This document shows, one piece after another, positions 18,051 to 26,204 of a stretch of DNA of 64,000 nt. This stretch comes from Streptomyces broussonetiae (GTDB lineage: Bacteria; Actinomycetota; Actinomycetes; Streptomycetales; Streptomycetaceae), in assembly GCF_009796285.1 (NCBI RefSeq), contig NZ_CP047020.1, forward strand, positions 186,001 to 250,000. Direction: 5' to 3'. A program made the position numbers and the translations under genes. Numbering within the stretch: position 1 is the first letter of the stretch; each line of letters starts with the position of its first letter. The notes under the pieces are model-generated. The model had not been told where the DNA came from and ran no database searches. It worked only from the letters and a program-made list of their open reading frames with translations.

Positions 18051-18166
18051 GTGGAGGTGGCCACGAGGACGCCGAACCGTGCTCGATCTATCAGAGAGCA
18101 TCAAGGCTTGGTCGGGCACAGGCATCAGCTCTGCGTCCACGGAGCCACCACTACTAATCCCGGATT

Positions 18167-18923
18167 AGGCCAGGTAGTTGCGGGGATGACGCTCGTAGCG
18201 GGGTGACAGGCGGCGGTAACCGGTCAGCCAGGAAATCGTGCGCTCGATGACCCACCGGCGGCGGCCCAGCCGTTCGCTTGAGTCGATTCCCTTGCGAGCG
18301 ATGCGGACGCCAATGTGCTGCTGGTGCAGCCATTGCCGCAGGTCGGGGACGTCGTAGGCTTTGTCGGCGTGGAGCCGCTCGGGCTTGGATTGGTCGCTGC
18401 GGGATTCGTGTCCTATGTGGAAATGGGCGACCATCGGCTTCAGTCCGAGGCTGTCATGTGTGTTGGCCGCGGAGAGGCCAACACGTAAGGGCAGTCCGTT
18501 CGCGTCGGACAGGACGTGCATCTTGGAACCTGGCTTGCCGCGGTCCACGGGCGACGGGCCTGCAAGTTCGCCCCTTTTTTGGCGCGGACGTGAGCGGAGT
18601 CGAGTACTGCCCGGGAGAGGTCGATCAGGCCCTGGCCGGCGAGCATCTCGAGCACTTTCTGGTGCAGCCGTCCCCAGACACCTGCGCGCGACCAGATCAG
18701 GAACCGGCGGTGCACCGTCGACTTCGACGCCCCGAAACACGGCGGCAGAGCCCGCCAGGCACAGCCGCTGACCAGGACGTAGATGATGGCCGCGAACACC
18801 GCCTCGTCATCGATGTTGGCTACCCCCACCGCCCTGCGGCCGTACTCGCGCCGACGGCAGCAAAGGTCTGGCGATCTCCCATAGCCCATCGGGCACGATC
18901 CATCCCCACCGCGCACTCCCCAT
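18167..18923 (-). pseudogene. IS5-family transposase, split and frameshifted
   Basis: From ATG 18923 the product begins MGSARWGWIVPDGLWEIARP. A frameshift near 18815 is needed to reach VFAAIIYVLVSGCAWRALPP, and a second near 18550 (run A6G4, one G short) to reach GPSPVDRGKPGSKMHVLSDA and the catalytic C-terminus with RRRWVIERTISWLTGYRRLS. The IS110 then cuts it after NYLA. DDE residues are present in pieces, but the gene cannot make a functional protein. Confidence 0.85.
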
Positions 18924-18964
18924 GCTGGGCCAACGACCAACTGACCATGTAGGACACGGTGTAA

Positions 18965-19185
18965 GACCGTGTCCTACGTGGTGAGGCGGACGTTGACCCG
19001 GTATGGGGCGGGGAACGTGGAGCTGGATCGTGCCGGACGGCTTGTGGGAGATCGCCAAGCCGCTGATCCCGGAGCAACGAACACGGCCGCAGGGCGGCGG
19101 AACAGCGAGCACTCCTGGTGAGACGCTGTTCGCGGCCATCATCTACGTGCTGGTCAGCGGCTGTGCATGGCGGGCGTTGTCGGCG
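18965..19185 (+). mobile_element. Second IS5-family element, truncated after ~220 bp
   Basis: It starts with an imperfect copy of the IS5 end (GACCGTGTCCTACGTGG) right after the TAA duplication of the first IS5. A transposase N-terminus opens at ATG 19003 (MGRGTWSWIVPDGLWEIAKP ... LFAAIIYVLVSGCAWRAL) and homology stops at about 19185, where unrelated sequence begins. It was probably present before the first IS5, which landed at its edge. Confidence 0.8.
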
Positions 19186-19469
19186 GCGAGAACGTTTCCG
19201 GCAGCCACTGAAAGGCTGTGCGGCGTCGGACAGCCCGCGCGCCGGTGAAGCGTAGGCGTCGTTGACGGCCATCGGGTGAGAGGCGTGCAGGCCCGCGCCG
19301 CCTCCGAGTTTCACGGCCGCCTGGCGCTGCTGTTCCTCGGTCATCTCGCGGCCGTCGGCCGATCCCGGCTCTCACGCCACCGCGGTGCTGCCCTGCGACA
19401 GGCGGCGGATGGCCGCGCCTGCCAGCACCGGGACCAAACCTGCCCGGCGCAAAGCGGTGCTGGCAGTCT
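19186..19469 (-). other. Scrap of an unidentified gene next to the truncated IS5
   Basis: On the minus strand from about 19344, the frame MTEEQQRQAAVKLGGGAGLH continues SHPMAVNDAYASPARGL and then enters the truncated IS5. It looks coding but no family is recognised. The remaining ~120 bases up to the fumarase stop show nothing. Confidence 0.3.
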
Positions 19470-20933
19470 CTATGTCTGGCCGACCATGGCGGCGGGCTGG
19501 ACGATTCGGTCGAAGTCCTTGGCGCTGATGTAGCCGGAGGCCAGTGCGGCCTCGCGCAGGGTGGTGTCCTCGTCGTTGGCCTTGTGGGCGATCGCGGAGG
19601 CCTTGTCGTAGCCGATCACGGGTGAGAGTGCGGTGACCAGCATGAGAGACCGGTCGACGTAGCTTTCGATCTTGTCCCGGTTGAGCTGGGCTCCCTCGAT
19701 GCAGTATTCGCGCATCTTCGTGCAGGCGTCGGCGAGGATGGTGGCTGCGTGCAGGAAGTTGTTGATGATGACCGGGCGCATGGCGTTGAGCTCGAAGTTG
19801 CCTTGTGTGCCTGCGAAGGCGATGGCTTCGTCCTCGGACAGCACCTGGATGCAGACCATGACCATCGCCTCGCACTGGGTCGGATTGACCTTGCCGGGCA
19901 TGATCGAGGAGCCAGGCTCGTTCGCCGGGAGGATGAGCTCGTCGAGGCCGCAGCGGGGTCCGGAAGCCAGCCAGCGGATGTCGTTGGCGATCTTCATCAG
20001 CGGCACGGCCAGCGCCCGCAGTCCTGCGGAGGCGCCGGCCATGGCGTCCAGGCCGCCTTGGGCGGCGAATTTGTTCTGCGCGGTGGTGAACGGGTAGCCG
20101 GTGGCGTCGGCGATTTCGGTGGCGACCTGCTCGCCGAATCCGGGTGGAGCGTTGAGCCCCGTGCCCACGGCGGTGCCGCCCATCGCGAGCTCGTACAGGC
20201 CCTCGGCGGACCGGGTAGCCCGGTCGACGGCTTGTTGCAACTGGTGGGCATAACCGGACCATTCCTGCCCCACGGTGAGCGGGACGGCGTCCTCCAGGTG
20301 GGTACGGCCGATCTTGACCACGTCGTGCCACTGCTGTGCCTTGGTCTCGATGGCGCGCTGCAGGGCCTGCACGCTGGGCAGGAGGTGCTCGTGGACCTCC
20401 TTGGCCGCGGCGATGTGCATGGCGGTGGGGAAGGTGTCGTTGGAGGACTGCCCCATGTTGACGTGGTCGTTGGGGTGGATCGGGGATTTGCTGCCCAGTT
20501 CCGCGCCGATCAGTTGGATGGCCCGGTTGCTGATCACCTCGTTGGTGTTCATGTTGGACTGGGTGCCGGATCCCGTCTGCCACACGTACAGCGGGAAGTG
20601 ATCGTCCAGTTCACCCGCGATGACTTCGTCGGCCACCCGCTGGATCAGGTCGGCCTTCCAGGCCGGCAAGCGGCCGGCGCGCCCGTTGACGGCGGCGGCG
20701 GCCTTCTTGACGTAGCCGTAGGCGTGGTAGACCGCTTTGGGCATCCGGTCGTCCCCGATGGAGAAGTGGATGAGGGAGCGTTGTGTCTGGGCACCCCAGT
20801 AGCGGTCTGCGGGGACGTCGATGGCGCCCATGGAGTCGGTCTCCCGCCGGGTGCCGGTCGCATGCAGTCCGACGGGGATGTCGCGGATCTGCGGGGCTTG
20901 GTCCCGGTCGGCGGTGGAGTGTCGCGCGTTCAT
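19470..20933 (-). CDS. fumC: Fumarate hydratase, class II
   Basis: 487 residues, homotetrameric fumarase/aspartase superfamily enzyme interconverting fumarate and malate in the cytosol. The signature GSSIMPGKVNPTQCEA is intact, as are the substrate-site segments TGSGTQSNMNTNEV, SSNDTFPTAMH and GRTHLEDAVPLTVGQEW. Start ATG 20933 overlaps the malic enzyme stop as ATGA, so the two are coupled. Class II enzymes are oxygen-stable. Together with malic enzyme it forms a fumarate to malate to pyruvate route. It is not embedded in a TCA operon, so it is probably an accessory paralogue. Confidence 0.93.
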   Translation of the reverse strand: MNARHSTADRDQAPQIRDIPVGLHATGTRRETDSMGAIDVPADRYWGAQTQRSLIHFSIGDDRMPKAVYHAYGYVKKAAAAVNGRAGRLPAWKADLIQRVADEVIAGELDDHFPLYVWQTGSGTQSNMNTNEVISNRAIQLIGAELGSKSPIHPNDHVNMGQSSNDTFPTAMHIAAAKEVHEHLLPSVQALQRAIETKAQQWHDVVKIGRTHLEDAVPLTVGQEWSGYAHQLQQAVDRATRSAEGLYELAMGGTAVGTGLNAPPGFGEQVATEIADATGYPFTTAQNKFAAQGGLDAMAGASAGLRALAVPLMKIANDIRWLASGPRCGLDELILPANEPGSSIMPGKVNPTQCEAMVMVCIQVLSEDEAIAFAGTQGNFELNAMRPVIINNFLHAATILADACTKMREYCIEGAQLNRDKIESYVDRSLMLVTALSPVIGYDKASAIAHKANDEDTTLREAALASGYISAKDFDRIVQPAAMVGQT

Positions 20934-22606
20934 GCTGTGGCTCCGTCGGTGTAGACCGGCTGCCACATGGCCTCCCGGACAGCCTGTGCGATGTCGACCG
21001 GCTTGGAGGTGGCCACGCCGTCGTCGAGTGCCGCCTTGACCACCGCGGTCGCAGTGATCGCGGAGGACTCTCGAAGGTTGTCCACGGGTGGCAGCAGGGA
21101 GGCACCCGGCCCCGACGGGTCGACCTGATCCGCGACAGCCTGTGCGGCCGCGAGCAGCATGCCCGCGGTTACCTGGGACGCACCGGAGACGACCGTGCCC
21201 AGGCCCAAGCCCGGGTACAAGAGCGCGTTGTTGGCCTGCCCGATGCGGTAGCTCGCGCCGTCGTACTCCACGGGCGCGACGGGGATGCCGGTTGCGACGA
21301 GCGCCTTACCCCCGGACCAGGCGATGACGTCGGCAGGCATGGCCTCGATACGGGATGTGGGGTTGGAGATGGGGAAGATGATCGGCCGTTCCGTCCCCTC
21401 GGTCATGGCCTGGACGACCTCACGCGTGAAGGCGCTGTGCACGGTGGAGGTGCCCAGCAGGATCGTCGGCCTGACGCGACGCACCGTTTCCAGAAGTGAG
21501 ATCTTCCCGTCGCTTCCCCTTGCCCAGTCTGCCACCTCGGCCGGATCGCGCGCATAGGGCTGCTGGAAGTCACGCAGATCGGTCATGTCCCGAGTGAGCA
21601 GGCCCTGCTTGTCGATCAGCCATACCCGGGTGGCGGCCTGCTCCGGATCCGCGCCGTCGCGAATCATCGCGTCGCGCAACTGGTCAGCGATGCCCACCCC
21701 GGCGGTGCCGGCACCGAAGACGACCAGCTTCTGCTTGCGCATCCGCACACCGCTGACCTTGACGGCGGACAGGGCGGCGGCCAGCGTAATGGCTCCGGTG
21801 CCCTGCATGTCGTCGTTGAAGATCCGGTAGCGTTCCCCGTACTGCTCCAGGATGCGTCGTGCGTTGCTGGGGCCGAAGTCCTCGAAGTGCAAGAGCGCGT
21901 CGGGGAACGTGGACGATGCCGTCTCCAGGTACTTCTCGATGAACGCGTCGTAGTCGGCGCCCCGGACCCGGGGGTGCCGGTTGCCCAGGTACAACGGGTC
22001 CTCCAGCAGCGACTCGCGGTCCGTGCCCACATCCAGCGAGACGGGCACGACGCGGCGCGGGTCGATGCCTGCGGCCGCCGTGTACACCGCGAGCTTGCCC
22101 ACCGAGATCTGGATGCCTCCCACGCCCCAGTCGCCGATGCCCAGGATCTCCTCGGCATCGGTGCACACGATCAGGTCGACGTCTTCGGGCCCGAGTTGAA
22201 GCGTGGCGAAGGCTTTCTCCATGTCGTCGGGATGGTCGATGGACAGGAAGATGCCGCGCGGGCGGCGGTACTCGTGGGAGTACTTCTCGATCGCCTCGCC
22301 CACGGTGGGGTCGTAGACGATCGGTAGCAGCTCGACGAGGTGCTCGGCGAGAACCTTGTAGTACAGCGTTTCGTTGCGATCGTGCAGCTGTTCCAGATAC
22401 ACGTTCTTGGCCAGGTCGCTGCCTTGTACCTGCATCTGCTGGTAGGCGCGCTGAGCCTGCCGCTCAAGCGTGAACACTCCGGATGGCAGGCGTCCCGTAA
22501 GACCGAGGGCCGCCCTTTCCTCCGGTGTAAAGGCCACATCACGATTACGCAGCGGATCCACCAGGACGCTGGGGATGGCAGGGGTCCGCGCGTGGGTTTC
22601 GGTCAT
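20930..22606 (-). CDS. NAD(P)-dependent malic enzyme (decarboxylating)
   Basis: 558 residues, the size of the long bacterial/eukaryote-like malic enzymes (SfcA/MaeA type), converting malate to pyruvate, CO2 and NAD(P)H. Visible segments: ASLOT-like N-terminus with YYKVLAEHLVELLPIVYDPT, the catalytic Tyr region, HFEDFGPSNARRILEQYG with metal ligands, FNDDMQGTGAITLAAALSAV (second malic signature), and the Rossmann GAGTAGVGIADQL. Coenzyme choice cannot be read. It is the first gene of the fumC operon; a weak RBS AGGGAGA precedes ATG 22606. Confidence 0.9.
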   Translation of the reverse strand: MTETHARTPAIPSVLVDPLRNRDVAFTPEERAALGLTGRLPSGVFTLERQAQRAYQQMQVQGSDLAKNVYLEQLHDRNETLYYKVLAEHLVELLPIVYDPTVGEAIEKYSHEYRRPRGIFLSIDHPDDMEKAFATLQLGPEDVDLIVCTDAEEILGIGDWGVGGIQISVGKLAVYTAAAGIDPRRVVPVSLDVGTDRESLLEDPLYLGNRHPRVRGADYDAFIEKYLETASSTFPDALLHFEDFGPSNARRILEQYGERYRIFNDDMQGTGAITLAAALSAVKVSGVRMRKQKLVVFGAGTAGVGIADQLRDAMIRDGADPEQAATRVWLIDKQGLLTRDMTDLRDFQQPYARDPAEVADWARGSDGKISLLETVRRVRPTILLGTSTVHSAFTREVVQAMTEGTERPIIFPISNPTSRIEAMPADVIAWSGGKALVATGIPVAPVEYDGASYRIGQANNALLYPGLGLGTVVSGASQVTAGMLLAAAQAVADQVDPSGPGASLLPPVDNLRESSAITATAVVKAALDDGVATSKPVDIAQAVREAMWQPVYTDGATA

Positions 22607-23385
22607 GAGAATCTCCCTCTGTGCGAATGCCGTGTCGGCCCTGACGGGGGTCCGCGGACACGCTCCAGGCCACGACCGGCAGCTCGAGGGGGACGGCGGG
22701 GACCTCCACGCCCGTACCGCAGACAGGCCGCTACAACATCGCCCCTACAGGTCGACGAGAGTGCGCCCTGTTCGGAACTCGCTAACGGTCCGGGCGGCCC
22801 GGGGCCCGGCGGAGTATGAACGTGTGAGACCCGCGTCCCGACGCGCGCGGCCGCCGCGGAATTGCCCGCCGCTCAGGGGCGCAGCACACACGCTGGCAGG
22901 CGCCATGCCGGTGCGGCTGTACGAATTCAGCCTAACCACCGGCCGACGGGCTGCGCGACTGCACTCGCCGACGCGTCGGCCGACCAGCGTGGTCACATCG
23001 TCGAAGTGGTCCAGCGCGACCGCAGCGTCCAGGATGCGGACCGGCGCTTCCGCCAGGGCCTATGGCTTTCCGGGCCCTCGCACGACCTCACCATGATCGA
23101 CGATGGGTACGCCGAGCGACGGAGCCGCCGCAGGCCCTCCTGGTCATCCGGGTGGACTTGCCACAGGTCCACGCACCGCTCTTTGAGGCCTGCCGAAAAT
23201 TGACCCTTGCGGCGTCGACGGAGACGACGGCGCGCTGTTGCCACCGCATCCGACCGATGCCGCCTACGTACCCCCGGTTCGTACAGACCGTTGCGCACGA
23301 GGACCGGGTAGCCCCTCTGTGGAATGGCTACAGCAGGCCGTGGGGGCCGATGGCGGGGTCCCGTGAAAGGGAGCGCTCTGGCTCT
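22607..23385. other. Long region without a recognised gene
   Basis: About 780 bases upstream of the malic enzyme. Six-frame products are low-complexity Arg-rich shadows; a short stretch around 22905-23060 (MPVRLYEFSLTTGRRAARLH on plus) looks faintly coding but matches no family I know. It presumably contains the malic-enzyme promoter and gene debris. Confidence 0.35.
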
Positions 23386-23970
23386 TCATTTCGACACGAT
23401 GCCGTGCAGGAGCAGGCCGATGAGTCTGGTGGCCAGGTCGCGCTGCTCTTCGCTGGCGGCGATGAGGCTGATCCCGCCCAGAGCCATCAGCACGTCCTGG
23501 GCGCTGACCCCTGGCCGCGCCAGTGCCTCGCTCTCCACTGCGCCGAGCAGGTGGGCGATGGCGTCGGCGAGCAGGGCCCGGGTGTGCAGCTTCTCACTGT
23601 CGTCGGTCAGCACCACGGCCAGCGCGTCGGCCATGCCGTGCTTGGCTGCCATGAAGTCGATGAAGCGCTCCATCCAGGTCCGCAGTGCATCCACCGGCGG
23701 ATGGGTGGCCGTGAGGTCCGGTGCCGCCTCGCACAGCCGCTGCACTTCTTGCCGGTAGATCGCTTCGATCAGCAGTTCCTTGGACGGAAACCGCCGGTAG
23801 AGCGTGCCGACACCGACGCCGGCCGCGCGGGCGATGTCCTTGACCGAGGCCCCCGCACCCTCGCGGGCGAAGGCGTCCGCTGCCGCCTCCAGCAACCGGT
23901 CCTCGTTGCGCTGCGCGTCCGCGCGCAGCGGCCTGCGGGGCCGCCCAGCATCCCCCTCGTGGCCAGTCAC
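23386..23970 (-). CDS. TetR/AcrR-family regulator
   Basis: 194 residues. The N-terminal helix-turn-helix spans about 40-72 (SVKDIARAAGVGVGTLYRRF, PSKELLIEAIYR); the C-terminal ligand-binding bundle is of ordinary length. It is divergent from the SDR-AKR-SDR set across 162 bases that contain two GGAA-n4-TTCC palindromes, so it most likely represses that module and itself until a small-molecule ligand binds. The ligand is unknown. Confidence 0.9.
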   Translation of the reverse strand: MTGHEGDAGRPRRPLRADAQRNEDRLLEAAADAFAREGAGASVKDIARAAGVGVGTLYRRFPSKELLIEAIYRQEVQRLCEAAPDLTATHPPVDALRTWMERFIDFMAAKHGMADALAVVLTDDSEKLHTRALLADAIAHLLGAVESEALARPGVSAQDVLMALGGISLIAASEEQRDLATRLIGLLLHGIVSK

Positions 23971-24000
23971 TCACGACTCCCTTCCTGCCACACTTGCAAC

Positions 24001-24014
24001 CGGAACCGGTTCCG
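24001..24014. promoter_or_regulatory. Probable TetR operator 1
   Basis: Perfect 14-bp palindrome CGGAACCGGTTCCG, 30 bases before the TetR start. Arms CGGAA/TTCCG with centre CCGG. Confidence 0.65.
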
Positions 24015-24032
24015 CTTACTGTCGAACTCGAA

Positions 24033-24048
24033 CCGGAACCAATTCCGG
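24033..24048. promoter_or_regulatory. Probable TetR operator 2
   Basis: CCGGAACCAATTCCGG: perfect 6-bp arms around a CCAA centre, same arm sequence as operator 1 and 32 bases from it start to start (about three helical turns). Confidence 0.65.
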
Positions 24049-24132
24049 ATACGAGATTACGGCGGCACCTCGCCTCCGCGCCACCGGCCGCGCGCTCGCC
24101 GCCCCGTTCCACCGTCTTTCTGGAAGAGCCCC

Positions 24133-25089
24133 ATGACCGAGAACCTCATCACGACCCCGTTCAGTGCACAGACAACCGCCGCCGAGGTGCTGGACGGCAT
24201 CGACCTCAGCGGCCGTCGCGCCATCGTCACCGGAGGAGCCTCCGGCATCGGACGCGAGACCGCACATGCTCTGGCCGCTGCCGGGGCCGAGGTGACCATC
24301 GGCGTCCGCGACCCGGCAGCGGGCGCACAGGCCGCCGAGGAGATCACCCCCGCAAGCGGCCCGGGAACAGTGTGCGCCGCGATGCTCGATCTCGCCGACC
24401 AGACCTCGGTGCATGCGTTTGTCGGGGCATGGCAGAGGCCGCTGCACATCCTCGTCCTCAACGCCGGCGTGATGGCCTCGCCGCTGGAGCGGACGAGGGA
24501 GGGCTGGGAAATGCAGTTCGCCACCAACCACCTCGGCCACTTCGCCCTCGCCACCGGCCTGCACAGCGCCCTGGCAGCAGCCCAGGGTGCCCGCGTGGTC
24601 TCCGTCAGCTCGGTCGGCCACGTCAATGGTGACGTCCTCTTCGACGACATCAACTTCCAACGGCACACCTACGAGCCGTGGGCGGCCTACAGCCAGTCCA
24701 AGACCGCCAACATCCTGTTCGCCGTCGAGGCGGCCCGCCGCTGGGCGTCCGACCTGATCGCCGTGAACGCCCTCAACCCCGGCCGCATCACCAGCACCCG
24801 GCTCGGCCGCCACATCGGGGACATCTCCAACAGTCCGGCCTCGTTCGAGGCCAACAGCGCCGACGTGTCCTGGAAGGACATCGAGCAGGGCGCCGCCACC
24901 TCGGCGCTACTGGCCGCCTCCCCGTTGGTCGAAGGCGTGACAGGCCGGTACTTCGAGGACTGCAACGAAGCCGGCCCGCACCGCCCCGGGGTGCGCCGGG
25001 GAGTGGCCGCCCACGCCATGGACCGCCAGAGCGCGGCCCGCCTGTGGCAGACATCCCTCGACATGCTCGCGGCCGCGGCAACGACCTGA
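24133..25089 (+). CDS. Short-chain dehydrogenase/reductase (retinol-dehydrogenase-like)
   Basis: 318 residues, NAD(P)-dependent Rossmann-fold oxidoreductase. TGGASGIG cofactor loop at 33-40, NAG in LVLNAGVMA, active site YSQSKTANILF (YxxxK). The N-terminal extension (TTPFSAQTTAAEVLDGIDLS) is shared with the SDR at 26205, so the two are paralogues. ATG 24133 was selected because the longer open frame upstream runs through the operators and the antisense TetR gene. First gene of the TetR-controlled set. Confidence 0.88.
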   Translation: MTENLITTPFSAQTTAAEVLDGIDLSGRRAIVTGGASGIGRETAHALAAAGAEVTIGVRDPAAGAQAAEEITPASGPGTVCAAMLDLADQTSVHAFVGAWQRPLHILVLNAGVMASPLERTREGWEMQFATNHLGHFALATGLHSALAAAQGARVVSVSSVGHVNGDVLFDDINFQRHTYEPWAAYSQSKTANILFAVEAARRWASDLIAVNALNPGRITSTRLGRHIGDISNSPASFEANSADVSWKDIEQGAATSALLAASPLVEGVTGRYFEDCNEAGPHRPGVRRGVAAHAMDRQSAARLWQTSLDMLAAAATT

Positions 25090-25201
25090 CGGCGCCACCC
25101 GCCACTGCTCCGCCGAGCCCAGCACGCGCCTTCTCCACCCGGCGCGCCATCCGCACGCCTCACCCACGCACGCCTGACCCATCCCGAAGGACGGTCCCAC
25201 C

Positions 25202-26179
25202 GTGGACTACATCAAGCTCGGAAACACCGGCCTCGACATCTCCCCGATCTGCCTCGGAACGATGAGCATCGGAGAGCCCGACCGCGGCTACCCCGCCTGG
25301 ACACTGCCCGAGGAGGCCAGCCGGCCGCTGATCAAGGCAGCGGTGGAGGCCGGGATCAACTTCTTCGACACCGCCAACGGCTACTCCGACGGCTCCAGCG
25401 AAGAGATCCTCGGCCGAGCGCTGCGCGAGTTCGCCGCCCGCGAGGACGTTGTGATCGCCACGAAGGTCTACCACCCGATGCGGCCTGGGCACCCGAACTC
25501 CGGCGGCCTCTCACGCAAAGCGATCATGACCGAGGTCGATGCGAGCCTCACCCGCCTGGGCACCGACTACATCGACCTGTGGCAGATCCACCGTTTCGAC
25601 GAGACGACCCCGCTCGAGGAGACCCTGGAGGCGCTGCACGACGTCGTCAAGTCGGGCAAGGTTCGCTACATCGGCGCGTCCTCGATGCACGCCTGGCAGT
25701 TCGCCAAGGCCCTGCATCTGCAGCATCTGCACGGCTGGACCCGCTTCGTGTCGATGCAGAACCACTACAGCCTGCTCAACCGCGAGGAAGAGCGGGAGAT
25801 GCTGCCGCTGTGCGCCGACGAGAAGATCGGCACCATTGCCTGGAGCCCGCTGGCACGCGGCAAGCTCACCCGCGACTGGGACGAGACCACCCACCGCTCC
25901 AGCGCCGACGCCTTCACCAAGACCCTGTTCCAGCAGGAAGAGGGCGAGAAGACGATCGTCAGGGAAGTCGCCGCCATCGCCGCCGAGCGCGGCGTCTCCC
26001 GGGCCCAAGTGGCATTGGCCTGGGTCTCACGTAACCCCGTGGTCTCCGCACCGATCGTCGGCGTCACCAAGCCGCACCACCTCCAGGACGCGATCGCCTC
26101 ACTCGAAGTGCGCCTGACGGATGCGGAGGCGGCGCGCCTCGAAGGCCCCTACGCACCGCAACCCCTGGCCGGTTTCTGA
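25202..26179 (+). CDS. Aldo/keto reductase (AKR9/11-like)
   Basis: 325 residues, NADPH-dependent TIM-barrel reductase. Catalytic D56, Y61, K88 and H130 lie in FFDTANGYSDG, VIATKVYHP and LWQIHRFD. GVTKPHHLQDAI near the C-terminus binds the cofactor phosphate. GTG 25202 start with GAAGGACGG upstream. It is sandwiched between two paralogous SDRs, 112 and 25 bases from its neighbours, suggesting stepwise reduction and oxidation of one substrate. Confidence 0.88.
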   Translation: MDYIKLGNTGLDISPICLGTMSIGEPDRGYPAWTLPEEASRPLIKAAVEAGINFFDTANGYSDGSSEEILGRALREFAAREDVVIATKVYHPMRPGHPNSGGLSRKAIMTEVDASLTRLGTDYIDLWQIHRFDETTPLEETLEALHDVVKSGKVRYIGASSMHAWQFAKALHLQHLHGWTRFVSMQNHYSLLNREEEREMLPLCADEKIGTIAWSPLARGKLTRDWDETTHRSSADAFTKTLFQQEEGEKTIVREVAAIAAERGVSRAQVALAWVSRNPVVSAPIVGVTKPHHLQDAIASLEVRLTDAEAARLEGPYAPQPLAGF

Positions 26180-26204
26180 TCCGTCTTGACCACAGGAAGA
26201 TGAC

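Larger units (their letters stand above)
16460..18166 (-). mobile_element. IS110-family element, complete, inserted in the IS5 transposase
   Basis: Boundaries follow from reconstructing the intact IS5 sequence: removing 16460-18166 plus one copy of a dinucleotide rejoins the reading frame NYLA/FLGLAA. The dinucleotide CT (minus strand) is present on both sides (16458-16459 and 18167-18168 as AG on plus). In transposase orientation the element begins AATCCGGGATTAG and ends GCCTGAGGTGT. There are no terminal inverted repeats, as expected for IS110. Size 1707 bp. Confidence 0.9.
16390..18961 (-). mobile_element. IS5-family element interrupted by an IS110 element
   Basis: Perfect 21-bp inverted repeats bound it: 16390-16410 (begins CACCGTGTCC) and 18941-18961 (ends GGACACGGTG). 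A 3-bp duplication TAA flanks both sides (16387-16389, 18962-18964). The transposase gene runs on the minus strand; its last ~22 codons (FLGLAATLCCYKRLLKLTM) are at 16393-16459 and the rest at 18167-18923, split by the IS110. Without the insertion the element would be about 865 bp. Confidence 0.9.

Noticed and set aside
22993..23298. 101-residue minus-strand ORF resembling an IS3 OrfA
   Set aside because: Only a vague KERCVDLW-like match. The helix-turn-helix and zipper are absent.
23062..24132. N-terminal 357-codon extension of the 24.1-kb SDR
   Set aside because: It runs antisense through the TetR gene and over the operators; SDR homology starts at 24133.
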